The notes beneath the pieces were generated by a model. The model was not told the origin of the DNA. It searched no databases and saw only the letters and a program-made list of their open reading frames with translations. A program made the position numbers and the translations under genes. From NCBI GenBank assembly GCA_028281575.1, contig JANQJP010000073.1, positions 1 to 46,489 of the forward strand: a DNA stretch of 46,489 bases, in the 5' to 3' direction. Source of the stretch: Cellvibrionaceae bacterium (GTDB lineage: Bacteria; Pseudomonadota; Gammaproteobacteria; Pseudomonadales; Cellvibrionaceae). Below, in pieces: positions 1 to 7,912 of this stretch (positions are counted from its first letter, which is position 1; the number at the start of each line of letters is the position of its first letter).

Positions 1-182
1 CTGAGCTGAACCCGGATGAATATCTGACCTGCGACCTGAAGAAGGGCGTACATAGCGGCGTGCCAGCAAGAAACAAAAATCAGCTAAAGAAAAAGACAAA
101 AGCGCATATGAAAACGCTTCAGAACAAACCAAGCCGGATCAAAAAATATTTCGAAAATGAAAATATTCGATACGCTGCCTAG
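1..182 (+). CDS. IS630-family transposase, C-terminal fragment (cut by window edge)
   Basis: The frame opening at base 3 gives 59 residues ending at a TAG. It begins with ELNPDEYLTCDLKK, the conserved block carrying the third acidic residue (E) of the DDE catalytic triad in IS630 transposases, and ends in a basic tail (KTLQNKPSRIKKYF). The rest of the gene lies outside the window, so I cannot tell whether the element is intact. The same C-terminus is encoded in inverted orientation at the right edge. Confidence 0.85.
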   Translation, partial: ELNPDEYLTCDLKKGVHSGVPARNKNQLKKKTKAHMKTLQNKPSRIKKYFENENIRYAA

Positions 183-209
183 CAGATATATTTGTGTTCC
201 AGGTTAATA
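1..209 (+). mobile_element. IS630-type insertion sequence, 3' end (left window edge)
   Basis: This is the terminal part of an IS630-family element running off the left edge. It contains the C-terminal coding end of the transposase (stop at 180-182) and about 26 nt of noncoding IS end. The boundary near 207-209 is inferred because the first 98 nt of similarity (112-209) recur in inverted orientation at 46392-46489 with only two differences, and sequence diverges immediately beyond. IS630 elements target TA dinucleotides, and the shared block ends in TA, as expected. Confidence 0.85.
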
Positions 210-238
210 ATATAGTTGGTTTTTTTAAAAATATTAAA

Positions 239-471
239 ATGTTTGCCAGTTTTTACGAAGAGGATATTCTTAAAGATATCGTTGAAAAAAATCAGGCGAT
301 CATGCTCTACAAAACGCTCAACAAACTCAGTTACCATCTAAGCAATCCGTGGAAGGTTTAAATTTACCTTATCCCATAAGCTTGCACTTACCAGCTACAA
401 AGGATATTGCGGTTTACGATGCAATATTCAAAAGTTTAAAAGATAACTTGTTTGGTCCAGAAGGTAAATAA
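239..471 (+). pseudogene. Gene remnant next to the IS630 end (unrecognised)
   Basis: No intact gene is present between the IS end and the RTX gene. Two overlapping reading frames look protein-like. One runs from an ATG at 239 to a TAA at 359-361 (MFASFYEEDILKDIVEKN...). The other is open from 286 to a TAA at 469-471 and contains LNLPYPISLHLPATKDIAVY. The second has natural composition but no good start, which suggests the 3' end of a gene broken by the IS or by a frameshift near 285. I do not recognise the family. Confidence 0.3.
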
Positions 472-526
472 GGCTCGTCAGGCCTATCGAGAAACTCGTA
501 CTTATCTTTCACCAAGAATAAGTGTT

Positions 527-555
527 TTTAGAAGCTGTTTGGAACAACGTATAAT
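527..555 (+). promoter_or_regulatory. Candidate sigma70 promoter for the RTX gene
   Basis: A perfect TATAAT at 550-555 is preceded, at a 17-nt spacer, by TTTAGA (527-532), a 4/6 match to the -35 consensus. It lies about 70 nt upstream of the RTX start. This is a motif match only. Confidence 0.4.
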
Positions 556-625
556 GCAAATCTAGAAATAACTTTTTGTTTTTTTCTAGGTGAGTGGTTT
601 TATTTAAATTTTCAATCGGAGAAAT

Positions 626-3600
626 ATGATGTTGAACAGATTAATTCTCGCTACGATTGGGCTGGCTTTCGCTACTGTTTCCACTTTTAGCCGCGCTCAA
701 AATAATACTTCTAACTTTGAAGCTGGAGGAGATGTTTACGTATTTTTTTATAGTGACAGTGATGTAACGATTTCAGCGCATGAAGGGATCGAATTTGTGA
801 ATGATGCAGGCGGAGAATTTGATCATACGAAATTTGCATTCAGGCGCGATGGTAGTGATTTGCTGATTTTCTCAGATAACGGCGCGACAATTAGAGTCAC
901 GGGTATTGTGACGTATCTTAACTCCACGACCGCAATAAGCACGTTAGAAACTTTAATCTATCCGGGTGGTGAACAGCTTGACTTGACGCCGTTCAACGCA
1001 ACCGGAAGTATTTATATAGAACCAACAGCACCTCCTTCTCCCGACAGTTCGGACAGTTACGCTTCAGGATTTAATATTGAAGGGAATGATCCGGCGGTGC
1101 TTATACTCGGTAGCCCCGGTTCATCGGGTGTGACCAGTACAAATTCGAATGACGTTATTTATGCTGGTGGTGGCAGTTCAGACTTTCAGATTCAGGGTGC
1201 GGATGGTGACGACATCATTTATTTGGGCGATGCGAACGTCAGCGTTGAAACCAGAGCCTACGGTGGGGCTGGCAATGATGAAATTCATGGCGGTGTAAAT
1301 AGTAATTATATGGCCGGTGGCGCTGGTGATGACACATTTTACGGCGGTGGTGGTAACGACACGGCGTATCTTGGTATCGGGAATGATATTGCTTATGGTG
1401 GTGACGGCGATGATCACTTTGATGGCGAAGCCGAAGATGATCGTCTGTATGGCGAAGGTGGAAATGATTACATTTCAGGTGGAGAGGGCAACGACATTCT
1501 AGATGGCGGTGAGGGTGACGATATATTCAATGACCTGGCTGCTGCACCGACTGGGAGCGATGATGATGAATTTTATGGAGGCAATGGTGACGATACTATT
1601 TACAGCCGGGCAGGAAGTGACAGGCTATATGGCGGAGACGGTAACGACCTCCTAGAGGCCTCTTCCGTTTACACATATTCTCAAGGGCTCTATCTGGACG
1701 CAGGTGATGGTGATGACCATTTGGTGGTTGAATATGCGCTTTCCAGTACCATGCTTGGCGGAAGTGGAAATGATAGTTACCGCATAAATGGTATACAGAC
1801 ATCCACGCATATTATTTATGATGAAGCTGGTAACAATGACTACCTTCAATTCGCCCGGCTTTCAAATACACCAAAGCAAGTGAACTATGCTCAAGTTGGT
1901 GATGATCTTGAGATTTTTCACACTGATTTCACGATTCTGATCCAAGATCACTTTCTTCCTTATCACCATATCGAGTCTATAAACTGGCAAGGATATGGGC
2001 ACGATATTGCATTGATCGAAACCCTCACACTCAATAACGATACCTATACCGCAACAGCGGCAACATCTCCGTTGGGGTTAGATAGCAATATCATTGATGC
2101 TTTGGCCGGAGACGATGTGATCTATGCCGGTATTGGTGGGGATATCGTTTATGGCCGCGCAGGTAATGACACGCTGTATGGTGAGGGTGGCGATGATTAT
2201 CTGATTGGTGGCGCTGGCAATGATACGCTGAGTGGCGGCGGTGGTAGCGACACCATTAACTATAACTCAGCAGGTGGAGGCGTGATTGTAGACCTGGAAA
2301 ATCAACAAACCAGTGTTGATGGTGATGGTGGCATAGATACTCTCAACTCCATCGAAAATGTCACCGGTTCTGCTTACACCGACAGAATCACAGGCAACAG
2401 CTTAGCAAATATCATTGAAACACTTGCCGGGGATGACATTGTTTATGCACGTGCAGGAGATGACATTATCAGTGGTGGTGATGGCGACGATACGCTGCTC
2501 GGGGAAAGCGGGAACGACGTTATTAATGGCGGTGACGGTGTAGACACTATTGATGGCGGTAGTGAAGACGACGTCATAAATGGTGGTGATGGAAATGATG
2601 ACCTGACTGGTAACCTCGGTGTCGATGTGATTTATGGTGGCGATGGCGATGATTACATATATGGTCATGGCAATAGTGGGTCATACGGCAATGGGCAAGA
2701 TACAGTCTATGGAGATGGTGGTAATGACATTATTTTTGCCTACGGTTGGAGCCCCGATCATCAAGGCCTGAGCACAGCACACGGTGGAGCTGGTGATGAC
2801 CAAATCTATATTACCGGTACCGGCTATGGCAATGATGGTAATGATCGGCTGTACGTAAATGGGCAAAGTGCGTTTCACGGCACGCTTTATGGTGGCCAGG
2901 GTAATGATGAGCTATACGGCGATCATGGCAGCGATATTCTTAGTGGCGAAGACGGCAATGATACCCTTTTTGGAAATTACGGAGATGACACGCTGGATGG
3001 CGGTAGCGGTGTAGACACTGCCGATTATTCGACTGTAAATGCGGCGCTGAATGTTAATCTGACGAATGGAACGGCCGCAGGTTATGGTGCTGAAGTATTG
3101 ATCAGTATCGAAAATGTCAATGGAGGCAGTGAGGCAGATATGCTAATCGGTGACGGTCACGTAAATATTTTCAATGGCGGTGCCGGTAACGACACCTTAC
3201 ACGGCCGCAACGGCCATGATGAGCTTTATGGAGACAGCGGAGCAGACATACTGCGAGGCGGCAGTGGCGACGATATCATGGATGGTGGCGAAGGGAATGA
3301 CATCATCTACGCCAATGAAGGCGGGGACGATATTGCGCTTGGCGGCAGTGGCAATGACAAAATCTATGCGAGGGCCAATGTGCAGGTTGATGGCGGCACA
3401 AATAGCGGTGGTAACGACAAGCTCTATTATTCCTTGGAAAGCTATGCCATAACACTCGATTTAACATCGGGCTCAGTGTCCAACACCAATGGTGAGAGCG
3501 CAAATATCGCCAATGTTGAAGTTGTATATGGCAGCCCTTATGGCGATGTTCTTACAGGTGATAATTCTGCAAACATCCTCAGTGGTTTATGGGGTGACGA

Positions 3601-4066
3601 CACTATTTACGGCCTGGAAGGCAATGACGAACTGTATGGTGAAGATGGCAATGATACGCTTTACGGCGGAGACGGCTTTGATTCGCTGGCCGGTAAAAAC
3701 GGGGATGATGTGCTTATCGGTGGTAACAACAAGGACAGTCTGACCGGTCACGGCGGTGCGGATGTGTTTGTTTTCAATGCTGGTGAAAGCCAGTTTGACT
3801 TTGTTGAGGATTTCAATGCTGCGAGCGGAGATGTGCTAGATATTTCCGGTATTCTCGGTGGCTTTTATGATCCTCTTACCGATGCGATTAGCGATTTCGT
3901 CGAGTTTACGGCGTCTGGTGCTAACAGCCTGATGTATGTTGATGTTTCGGGCAGCGGCAATGCCGCGGCTAATGGTGATCTAGTGGCTAAGATCATGGGT
4001 GTTGTGCCGTCGAGTCTTGATGAAACGATATTAGAGGCCAATGGTAATTTAGTTGGCTCTAAATAA
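626..4066 (+). CDS. Large RTX (haemolysin-type calcium-binding repeat) secreted protein
   Basis: The 1146-residue protein is built mostly of GGxGxDxUx nonapeptide repeats (for example GGAGNDTLSGGGGSDT) from about residue 180 to 1060. Such repeats fold into Ca2+-binding parallel beta rolls outside the cell. A stretch around residues 415-450 resembles the haemolysin-type calcium-binding-related domain. Three blocks of the type SIENVxGSxxxDxxxG (near 570, 830 and 960) interrupt the repeats. The C-terminal ~90 residues (DVFVFNAGESQFDFVEDF, then DVLDISGIL) match the uncleaved type I secretion target region. Oddly, residues 1-25 also look like a Sec signal peptide ending at SRAQ. GGAGA at 618-622 sits 3 nt before the ATG at 626 and 6 nt before the next ATG at 629, so the second start is equally likely. 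No ABC/HlyD/TolC exporter or recognisable catalytic domain is in the window, so adhesin or surface-layer roles are guesses. Confidence 0.9.
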   Translation: MMLNRLILATIGLAFATVSTFSRAQNNTSNFEAGGDVYVFFYSDSDVTISAHEGIEFVNDAGGEFDHTKFAFRRDGSDLLIFSDNGATIRVTGIVTYLNSTTAISTLETLIYPGGEQLDLTPFNATGSIYIEPTAPPSPDSSDSYASGFNIEGNDPAVLILGSPGSSGVTSTNSNDVIYAGGGSSDFQIQGADGDDIIYLGDANVSVETRAYGGAGNDEIHGGVNSNYMAGGAGDDTFYGGGGNDTAYLGIGNDIAYGGDGDDHFDGEAEDDRLYGEGGNDYISGGEGNDILDGGEGDDIFNDLAAAPTGSDDDEFYGGNGDDTIYSRAGSDRLYGGDGNDLLEASSVYTYSQGLYLDAGDGDDHLVVEYALSSTMLGGSGNDSYRINGIQTSTHIIYDEAGNNDYLQFARLSNTPKQVNYAQVGDDLEIFHTDFTILIQDHFLPYHHIESINWQGYGHDIALIETLTLNNDTYTATAATSPLGLDSNIIDALAGDDVIYAGIGGDIVYGRAGNDTLYGEGGDDYLIGGAGNDTLSGGGGSDTINYNSAGGGVIVDLENQQTSVDGDGGIDTLNSIENVTGSAYTDRITGNSLANIIETLAGDDIVYARAGDDIISGGDGDDTLLGESGNDVINGGDGVDTIDGGSEDDVINGGDGNDDLTGNLGVDVIYGGDGDDYIYGHGNSGSYGNGQDTVYGDGGNDIIFAYGWSPDHQGLSTAHGGAGDDQIYITGTGYGNDGNDRLYVNGQSAFHGTLYGGQGNDELYGDHGSDILSGEDGNDTLFGNYGDDTLDGGSGVDTADYSTVNAALNVNLTNGTAAGYGAEVLISIENVNGGSEADMLIGDGHVNIFNGGAGNDTLHGRNGHDELYGDSGADILRGGSGDDIMDGGEGNDIIYANEGGDDIALGGSGNDKIYARANVQVDGGTNSGGNDKLYYSLESYAITLDLTSGSVSNTNGESANIANVEVVYGSPYGDVLTGDNSANILSGLWGDDTIYGLEGNDELYGEDGNDTLYGGDGFDSLAGKNGDDVLIGGNNKDSLTGHGGADVFVFNAGESQFDFVEDFNAASGDVLDISGILGGFYDPLTDAISDFVEFTASGANSLMYVDVSGSGNAAANGDLVAKIMGVVPSSLDETILEANGNLVGSK

Positions 4067-4071
4067 TAGAA

Positions 4072-4110
4072 AACCGGACGGATTGTAAATCGTCCTCAAA
4101 ACGGTTCTTT
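4072..4110 (+). terminator. Possible terminator after the RTX gene
   Basis: AACCG (4072-4076) pairs with CGGTT (4102-4106), enclosing a second imperfect stem GACGGAT/ATCGTC. A short T-rich tract follows. It starts 5 nt after the RTX stop codon. The outer stem is short, so this is tentative. Confidence 0.35.
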
Positions 4111-4163
4111 CTACAGAGTCGCTTTGCTATTCCTGCAGAATTTATCGAGAGATTTTGGATTAA

Positions 4164-4607
4164 ATGAATATTGCCCAAGTGTCAATCAGTGATATTGTCG
4201 CATTAAAGCAATTGGCCGAACGTTCCCTCTATTCCGATGTTGATGCAAGCGATGATGAGCTAAAGCACCTTTTGCCTCATATACAAAATGATATCGAAAC
4301 AAGTATTGAAAACAAAAGTTGTGTGTTCTTGAAAATTGAGAACGAAGAGCTCTTGGGATATGTCTTGATTAAAGATGCCTGGAATTTAATGCACCTTTTT
4401 ATCGAGCCAGGGAAAACAAATATGGGTTTAGGTCGAAAACTTCTTACCGAAGCAATAACGCAAGTTAAGTCGCGTGAAAATAGAGGGTATATTGTGCTCA
4501 ATTCATCGAGGAATGCGGTGCCATTTTACAAAAAAATGGGTTTTTTTATAGATTTGAAACGGGAGCCAAAGTCTGAATCTTCTACTCCGATGAGACTTGA
4601 CTTTTAA
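4164..4607 (+). CDS. GNAT-family N-acetyltransferase
   Basis: At 147 residues this is the usual length for a single GNAT domain. The acetyl-CoA pyrophosphate-binding loop is visible as NMGLGRKLL (around residues 92-100), following the beta strand HLFIEPG. The C-terminal NSSRNAVPFYKKMGF is the typical motif B segment that contacts acetyl-CoA. The substrate cannot be predicted; toxins, polyamines or protein N-termini are all possible. The ribosome-binding site is weak. It sits alone between the RTX gene and the protease pair. Confidence 0.85.
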   Translation: MNIAQVSISDIVALKQLAERSLYSDVDASDDELKHLLPHIQNDIETSIENKSCVFLKIENEELLGYVLIKDAWNLMHLFIEPGKTNMGLGRKLLTEAITQVKSRENRGYIVLNSSRNAVPFYKKMGFFIDLKREPKSESSTPMRLDF

Positions 4608-4684
4608 CAAGTGTATTATGTTCGCGCGCATAAGTGTTACAGTGGGTGCCTGTGTAGTCGTCTTAGTTTGCAAAGGAGAATTAA

Positions 4685-5332
4685 ATGCAATTATTCACTC
4701 AACAGGTAGTAACAATAGGAAAGATTACGCCTCAGCATGTTGAGATGCTTGGCACAGGTTTTTTCATTTCAAGTAATAAAGTAGCTACCACACATCATGT
4801 GGTGGGCAGCCAGAGTGAGGGAATAGTCGTCCTTGCCCCTAATATCAACGATATCGATGCTTATCAAGATACCTCAAACAATTGCTGTCAGCCTGTTCAA
4901 GCTCGAATTGTTGACATTGATCCGATTAAAGATTTAGCAATACTTGAAATAGAAGCTCTGCTCTCTGGTACTTTACCTGAAATCGGAGGGTTTGATGAAG
5001 TTATTGTTTCTGAAGAAGTGGGTATTTTTGGTTTTCCACATAGTGTGGAGGGCCGAAGGGTATTAACTTTTCAGAAAGCGGAAGTTGGCGCAAAAGTTTT
5101 GCTCGATTCAAACGGCATCAAAAGCAAGCATGCGGTTATAAATACGCAATCCCGTCCAGGTCAATCTGGCTCATTAGTATTTTCACCGCGTTTAGAAAAG
5201 ATTGTAGGCGTTTTAGTTGGTGCCTATGCTCCTGATAGTCACAGTGGTATTTCACTGGGTGGAATTAACCCAAGAGAGCTACACCAGACCACGCACTGTA
5301 TTTCTTCTGAATATTTAAGAGAGATGCTTTAA
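4685..5332 (+). CDS. Cytosolic trypsin-like (S1-fold) serine protease
   Basis: The 215-residue protein is a stand-alone chymotrypsin-fold protease. The triad can be read as His38 (TTHHVV), Asp83 (DLAILEI) and Ser161 (GQSGSLVF). There is no signal peptide, membrane segment or PDZ domain, so unlike DegP/HtrA enzymes it is probably cytoplasmic. AAGGAG at 4673-4678 supports the ATG at 4685. Its stop codon shares one base with the start of the next gene (TAATG), so the two are translationally coupled. Stand-alone trypsin-like domains of this kind occur in bacterial conflict and self-destruction systems, where they activate or cleave a partner; that role is an inference here. Confidence 0.85.
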   Translation: MQLFTQQVVTIGKITPQHVEMLGTGFFISSNKVATTHHVVGSQSEGIVVLAPNINDIDAYQDTSNNCCQPVQARIVDIDPIKDLAILEIEALLSGTLPEIGGFDEVIVSEEVGIFGFPHSVEGRRVLTFQKAEVGAKVLLDSNGIKSKHAVINTQSRPGQSGSLVFSPRLEKIVGVLVGAYAPDSHSGISLGGINPRELHQTTHCISSEYLREML

Positions 5333-5751
5333 TGGATTTGCCTAATGCCACTATGGACGAATGGGTTTCTGAATTAAAGCCCTATCAAGCTAACAGTATT
5401 AATCAGCTGTTAAATGAACATGCCCCTGAAGAGGCTATAAAACTCTGGTTGTCGGCCAACGGCCCCAACACCACAATTCAATTTGGTGGTTCTCGCGATT
5501 CGCCAGAACCATTCTTTGATAAGTTCAAAAAAGAGTTCAAAAAATTTATTTGTGGTGATGAATCGTATGAAAGTTTCCGCACGCAACTATCAGCTGAAAC
5601 ACCTGTAGCAAAAGCAATTTACATTAGCGTCATTTCCGCTGCTCTTGGAGCTGCTCTAGGTTATGCAGCTACGTTATTGGCACCCGCGGTAGCCATCATG
5701 CTTAATTTGGTTTGTACCATGGGCATTAATGCTTGGTGTAATGCAAATTAA
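5332..5751 (+). CDS. Small protein with hydrophobic C-terminus, partner of the protease
   Basis: The 139-residue protein has a polar N-terminal half (1-90, with the charged stretch FFDKFKKEFKKF) followed by a strongly hydrophobic, Ala/Gly-rich tail (about 92-134, with AALGAALGYAATLLAPAVA). The tail could form one long or two short membrane helices. The protein starts on the last base of the protease stop codon, so stoichiometric co-expression is likely. I do not recognise the family. Obvious hypotheses are a membrane-active effector, or a membrane anchor or inhibitor for the protease. It is shorter than bacterial gasdermins and I see no gasdermin-like beta fold. Confidence 0.7.
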   Translation: MDLPNATMDEWVSELKPYQANSINQLLNEHAPEEAIKLWLSANGPNTTIQFGGSRDSPEPFFDKFKKEFKKFICGDESYESFRTQLSAETPVAKAIYISVISAALGAALGYAATLLAPAVAIMLNLVCTMGINAWCNAN

Positions 5752-5817
5752 TAAGGCGCTTAAGTAAGGACGCGCTCACGAAGTTGGCTACCAAATTTAT
5801 GTACATGCAATGTGCGT

Positions 5818-5957
5818 ATGATCAAGCTCAAGTGGGATCCGGTCAAAGGATTAGAAAACGAAGAAAACATGGCATTAGCCTCGAAGAGGCTAAGTCAGTT
5901 TTCTATATGAAGGTGAGCGCCGAATTTAAAGTATTCACCGACGCTATATGTAATTGA
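5818..5957 (+). pseudogene. BrnT-type toxin remnant, frameshifted
   Basis: From the ATG at 5818 the frame reads MIKLKWDPVKGLENEE. A one-base shift near 5867-5869 then gives KHGISLEEAKSVFY. Joined, these match the start of BrnT RNase toxins (WDPxK...NxxKHGxSxxEAxxVF). The remainder is missing: the shifted frame ends at a TGA at 5955-5957, and no BrnA antitoxin follows. It overlaps the 3' end of the antiporter operon. Confidence 0.55.
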
Positions 5958-7668
5958 GTATCAAAATACCCGCAAGCAAAAGGGCAACCCAAAGCACCAT
6001 GGTTTCAGTAGGCCACAGCTGAGCAAAATACCCTTTGGGTTGTTTTTTTTCTTCGTCATAAGAATTTTTGATCAACCGTACAATGCCTCTTTTGGCAACT
6101 TCCTCTAATTTTCGTATCACTTCTGAAATCGAATGATAAATCGGTACAATAAATCCCGGTGCCAATTTTCGATAAAGCCAATCTGCATCCAGATTAGTCG
6201 AAGGCAGTTCAGGTGGGTACATATTTTTCAGGTTCAACCATACAAAGGCCATGGCGGAAAAGAACAGCAATTGTAGTTGAGTGAGTACATGCGTCACGTC
6301 ATAGGGGTGATAGTCGGCGTCCCAAGGTAAGAGTGCGTAAACGGTGTGTGCTGGGAAGCTGCCAATCAACACACAGGCCACTGCGGCTATCCCCATTGCA
6401 ATAAGCATATTTGTTGGCGGCTCTTTCGTGCGAATACCGGAGTCATGCGCAAAGAACGCGAAATAAGGAATTTTAATACCCGCATGATGGAACACCCCGG
6501 CCGCTGCGAATAACAGCAACAACCACACAACATCATAACCTTCGGCAACGGCAGCACTCATAATCATGGATTTAGATACAAAGCCACTAAAGAGTGGGAA
6601 TGCAGAAATCGATGCGGCACCGACGATACAGAGAATGGTGGTTTTGGGCATGCTTTTGTAGAGGCCGCCCAACTCGGAGCCATTAATGCGGCCTGTCATA
6701 TGCAAAACGGCGCCCATGGTCATCATCAGCAAGCCTTTAAAAATAACATCGTTAAAGGCGTGTGCAACCGCGCCATTAAGTGCAAGTGAGGTTCCAATGC
6801 CAATACCCACAACCATAAAACCAATTTGGTTAATCAGGCTGTAAGCCAATACCCGGCGTAAATCGTTTTCAATAACGGCATAAAAAATAGGGAAGCACGC
6901 CATTGTTATGCCAATCCACACCAGCAATTCGGTGCCGGGGAAGCCTCTTGCCAGCGCGTAAACCGCTACCTTGGTTGTAAACGAGGCGAGAAAAATAGTG
7001 CCGGTTGGTGTGGCTTCAGGATACGCATCGGTTAACCAGGTGTGCATAAAAGGAAACGCACATTTAATGCCGAAGGCTAAGAAAATTAACCACGCGCCCA
7101 GGCTTAATACGCCATCATGTTCCAAACCAATTTCTGAAAATCTTGCGTCGCCCGTCTGATGAATAAATATCAGTGCGCCCGCTAGCAGTAAAACACCAGA
7201 GAGCACTTTAATGACGATATAACGAAGGCCGGCGCCGTAAGCGCGGTCTGTACGCCTCGCCCAGATTAAAAATACTGAAGTTAAGGCTAATAATTCCCAG
7301 AAGACGAATAGCGTTAAAAAATCACCGGCAAATACAGCACCTACGGCACTGGCCGCGTAACTCAGGCCGGCCACATGCTGAAGCGTGTCTTTAACATGCA
7401 GTGCATAAATAACGGCGATAAAGGCCGCCACATGGAAAAGATAGCCAAACATAATACTGAGTTTGTCCACCCGCACAGGCTCCAGCTGATAGCCCATAAA
7501 TTCCATGGTCCAATACATGCCATGCTCTAAGCCAGCAAGCTGCAGGGCGCCCCAGATGGGCGTTAATACCATAATGGCACTACGAATGTGTCCGCGAAGA
7601 AATATCGCAGCAATCGAGCCGATTAACAGAGGAAGAAACGGCGGTAATAACGGTAGGCTACTTATCAT
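5944..7668 (-). CDS. Mrp-type antiporter subunit, NuoL/MrpA N-terminal-like
   Basis: The 574-residue polytopic membrane protein belongs to the proton-pumping antiporter family shared by complex I NuoL/M/N and MrpA/MrpD. The core region includes FVFWELLALTSVFLIW and a conserved lysine in TTKVAVYALARGFPG. The C-terminus has an amphipathic, charged segment (about 505-545) followed by a final helix, as in NuoL-type subunits with a lateral helix. It is the last gene of the operon and overlaps the preceding 84-residue gene by 11 nt. It probably supplies the MrpA N-terminal channel, because no full-length MrpA (about 800 residues) is present. Some annotations call such proteins subunit D. Confidence 0.85.
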   Translation of the reverse strand: MISSLPLLPPFLPLLIGSIAAIFLRGHIRSAIMVLTPIWGALQLAGLEHGMYWTMEFMGYQLEPVRVDKLSIMFGYLFHVAAFIAVIYALHVKDTLQHVAGLSYAASAVGAVFAGDFLTLFVFWELLALTSVFLIWARRTDRAYGAGLRYIVIKVLSGVLLLAGALIFIHQTGDARFSEIGLEHDGVLSLGAWLIFLAFGIKCAFPFMHTWLTDAYPEATPTGTIFLASFTTKVAVYALARGFPGTELLVWIGITMACFPIFYAVIENDLRRVLAYSLINQIGFMVVGIGIGTSLALNGAVAHAFNDVIFKGLLMMTMGAVLHMTGRINGSELGGLYKSMPKTTILCIVGAASISAFPLFSGFVSKSMIMSAAVAEGYDVVWLLLLFAAAGVFHHAGIKIPYFAFFAHDSGIRTKEPPTNMLIAMGIAAVACVLIGSFPAHTVYALLPWDADYHPYDVTHVLTQLQLLFFSAMAFVWLNLKNMYPPELPSTNLDADWLYRKLAPGFIVPIYHSISEVIRKLEEVAKRGIVRLIKNSYDEEKKQPKGYFAQLWPTETMVLWVALLLAGILILNYI

Positions 7669-7912
7669 AGTAGTCTTCCTCTTTCATCAGCACTTTACGC
7701 ATCGCCTTGGCGACGAGTACCAAAATCACACAGCCAACAAAGCCATAAATAGCGTAAAACGCCGGCATGTTTTCCCAAGTGTGATAAACGTGGCGGTGCA
7801 CAATAAAATCGGCTACCACTAAGAGCCCGCATATGACATAGAACACCTTGAGTATTTTGCTGATATTTTCAGGCTTATCGAAAAAGTCCTGTTTGTCGTG
7901 TTCGTTACGCAT
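7658..7912 (-). CDS. Small two-helix membrane protein of the Mrp operon
   Basis: The 84-residue protein has two predicted transmembrane segments (about 22-40 and 51-68) and charged termini, ending KEEDYYDK. The start codon directly abuts the stop of the upstream antiporter gene (TAA then ATG), and the 3' end overlaps the downstream gene by 11 nt, so it is an integral operon member. It matches none of the canonical MrpA-G subunits. It may be an accessory subunit that replaces part of MrpA. Confidence 0.75.
   Translation of the reverse strand: MRNEHDKQDFFDKPENISKILKVFYVICGLLVVADFIVHRHVYHTWENMPAFYAIYGFVGCVILVLVAKAMRKVLMKEEDYYDK

Noticed and set aside
1178-3743. Several open frames on both strands inside the RTX gene
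   Set aside because: They are shadows of the GGxGxD repeat coding sequence, with Thr/Ile/Val- or Met-biased, unnatural translations.
1200-3750. CRISPR-like periodic repeats
   Set aside because: The periodicity is 27 nt from coding nonapeptide repeats; there are no constant repeats with unique spacers.
5332-5751. Bacterial gasdermin partner for the protease
   Set aside because: At 139 residues with an alpha-helical hydrophobic tail it is too short and shows no gasdermin-like strand pattern.
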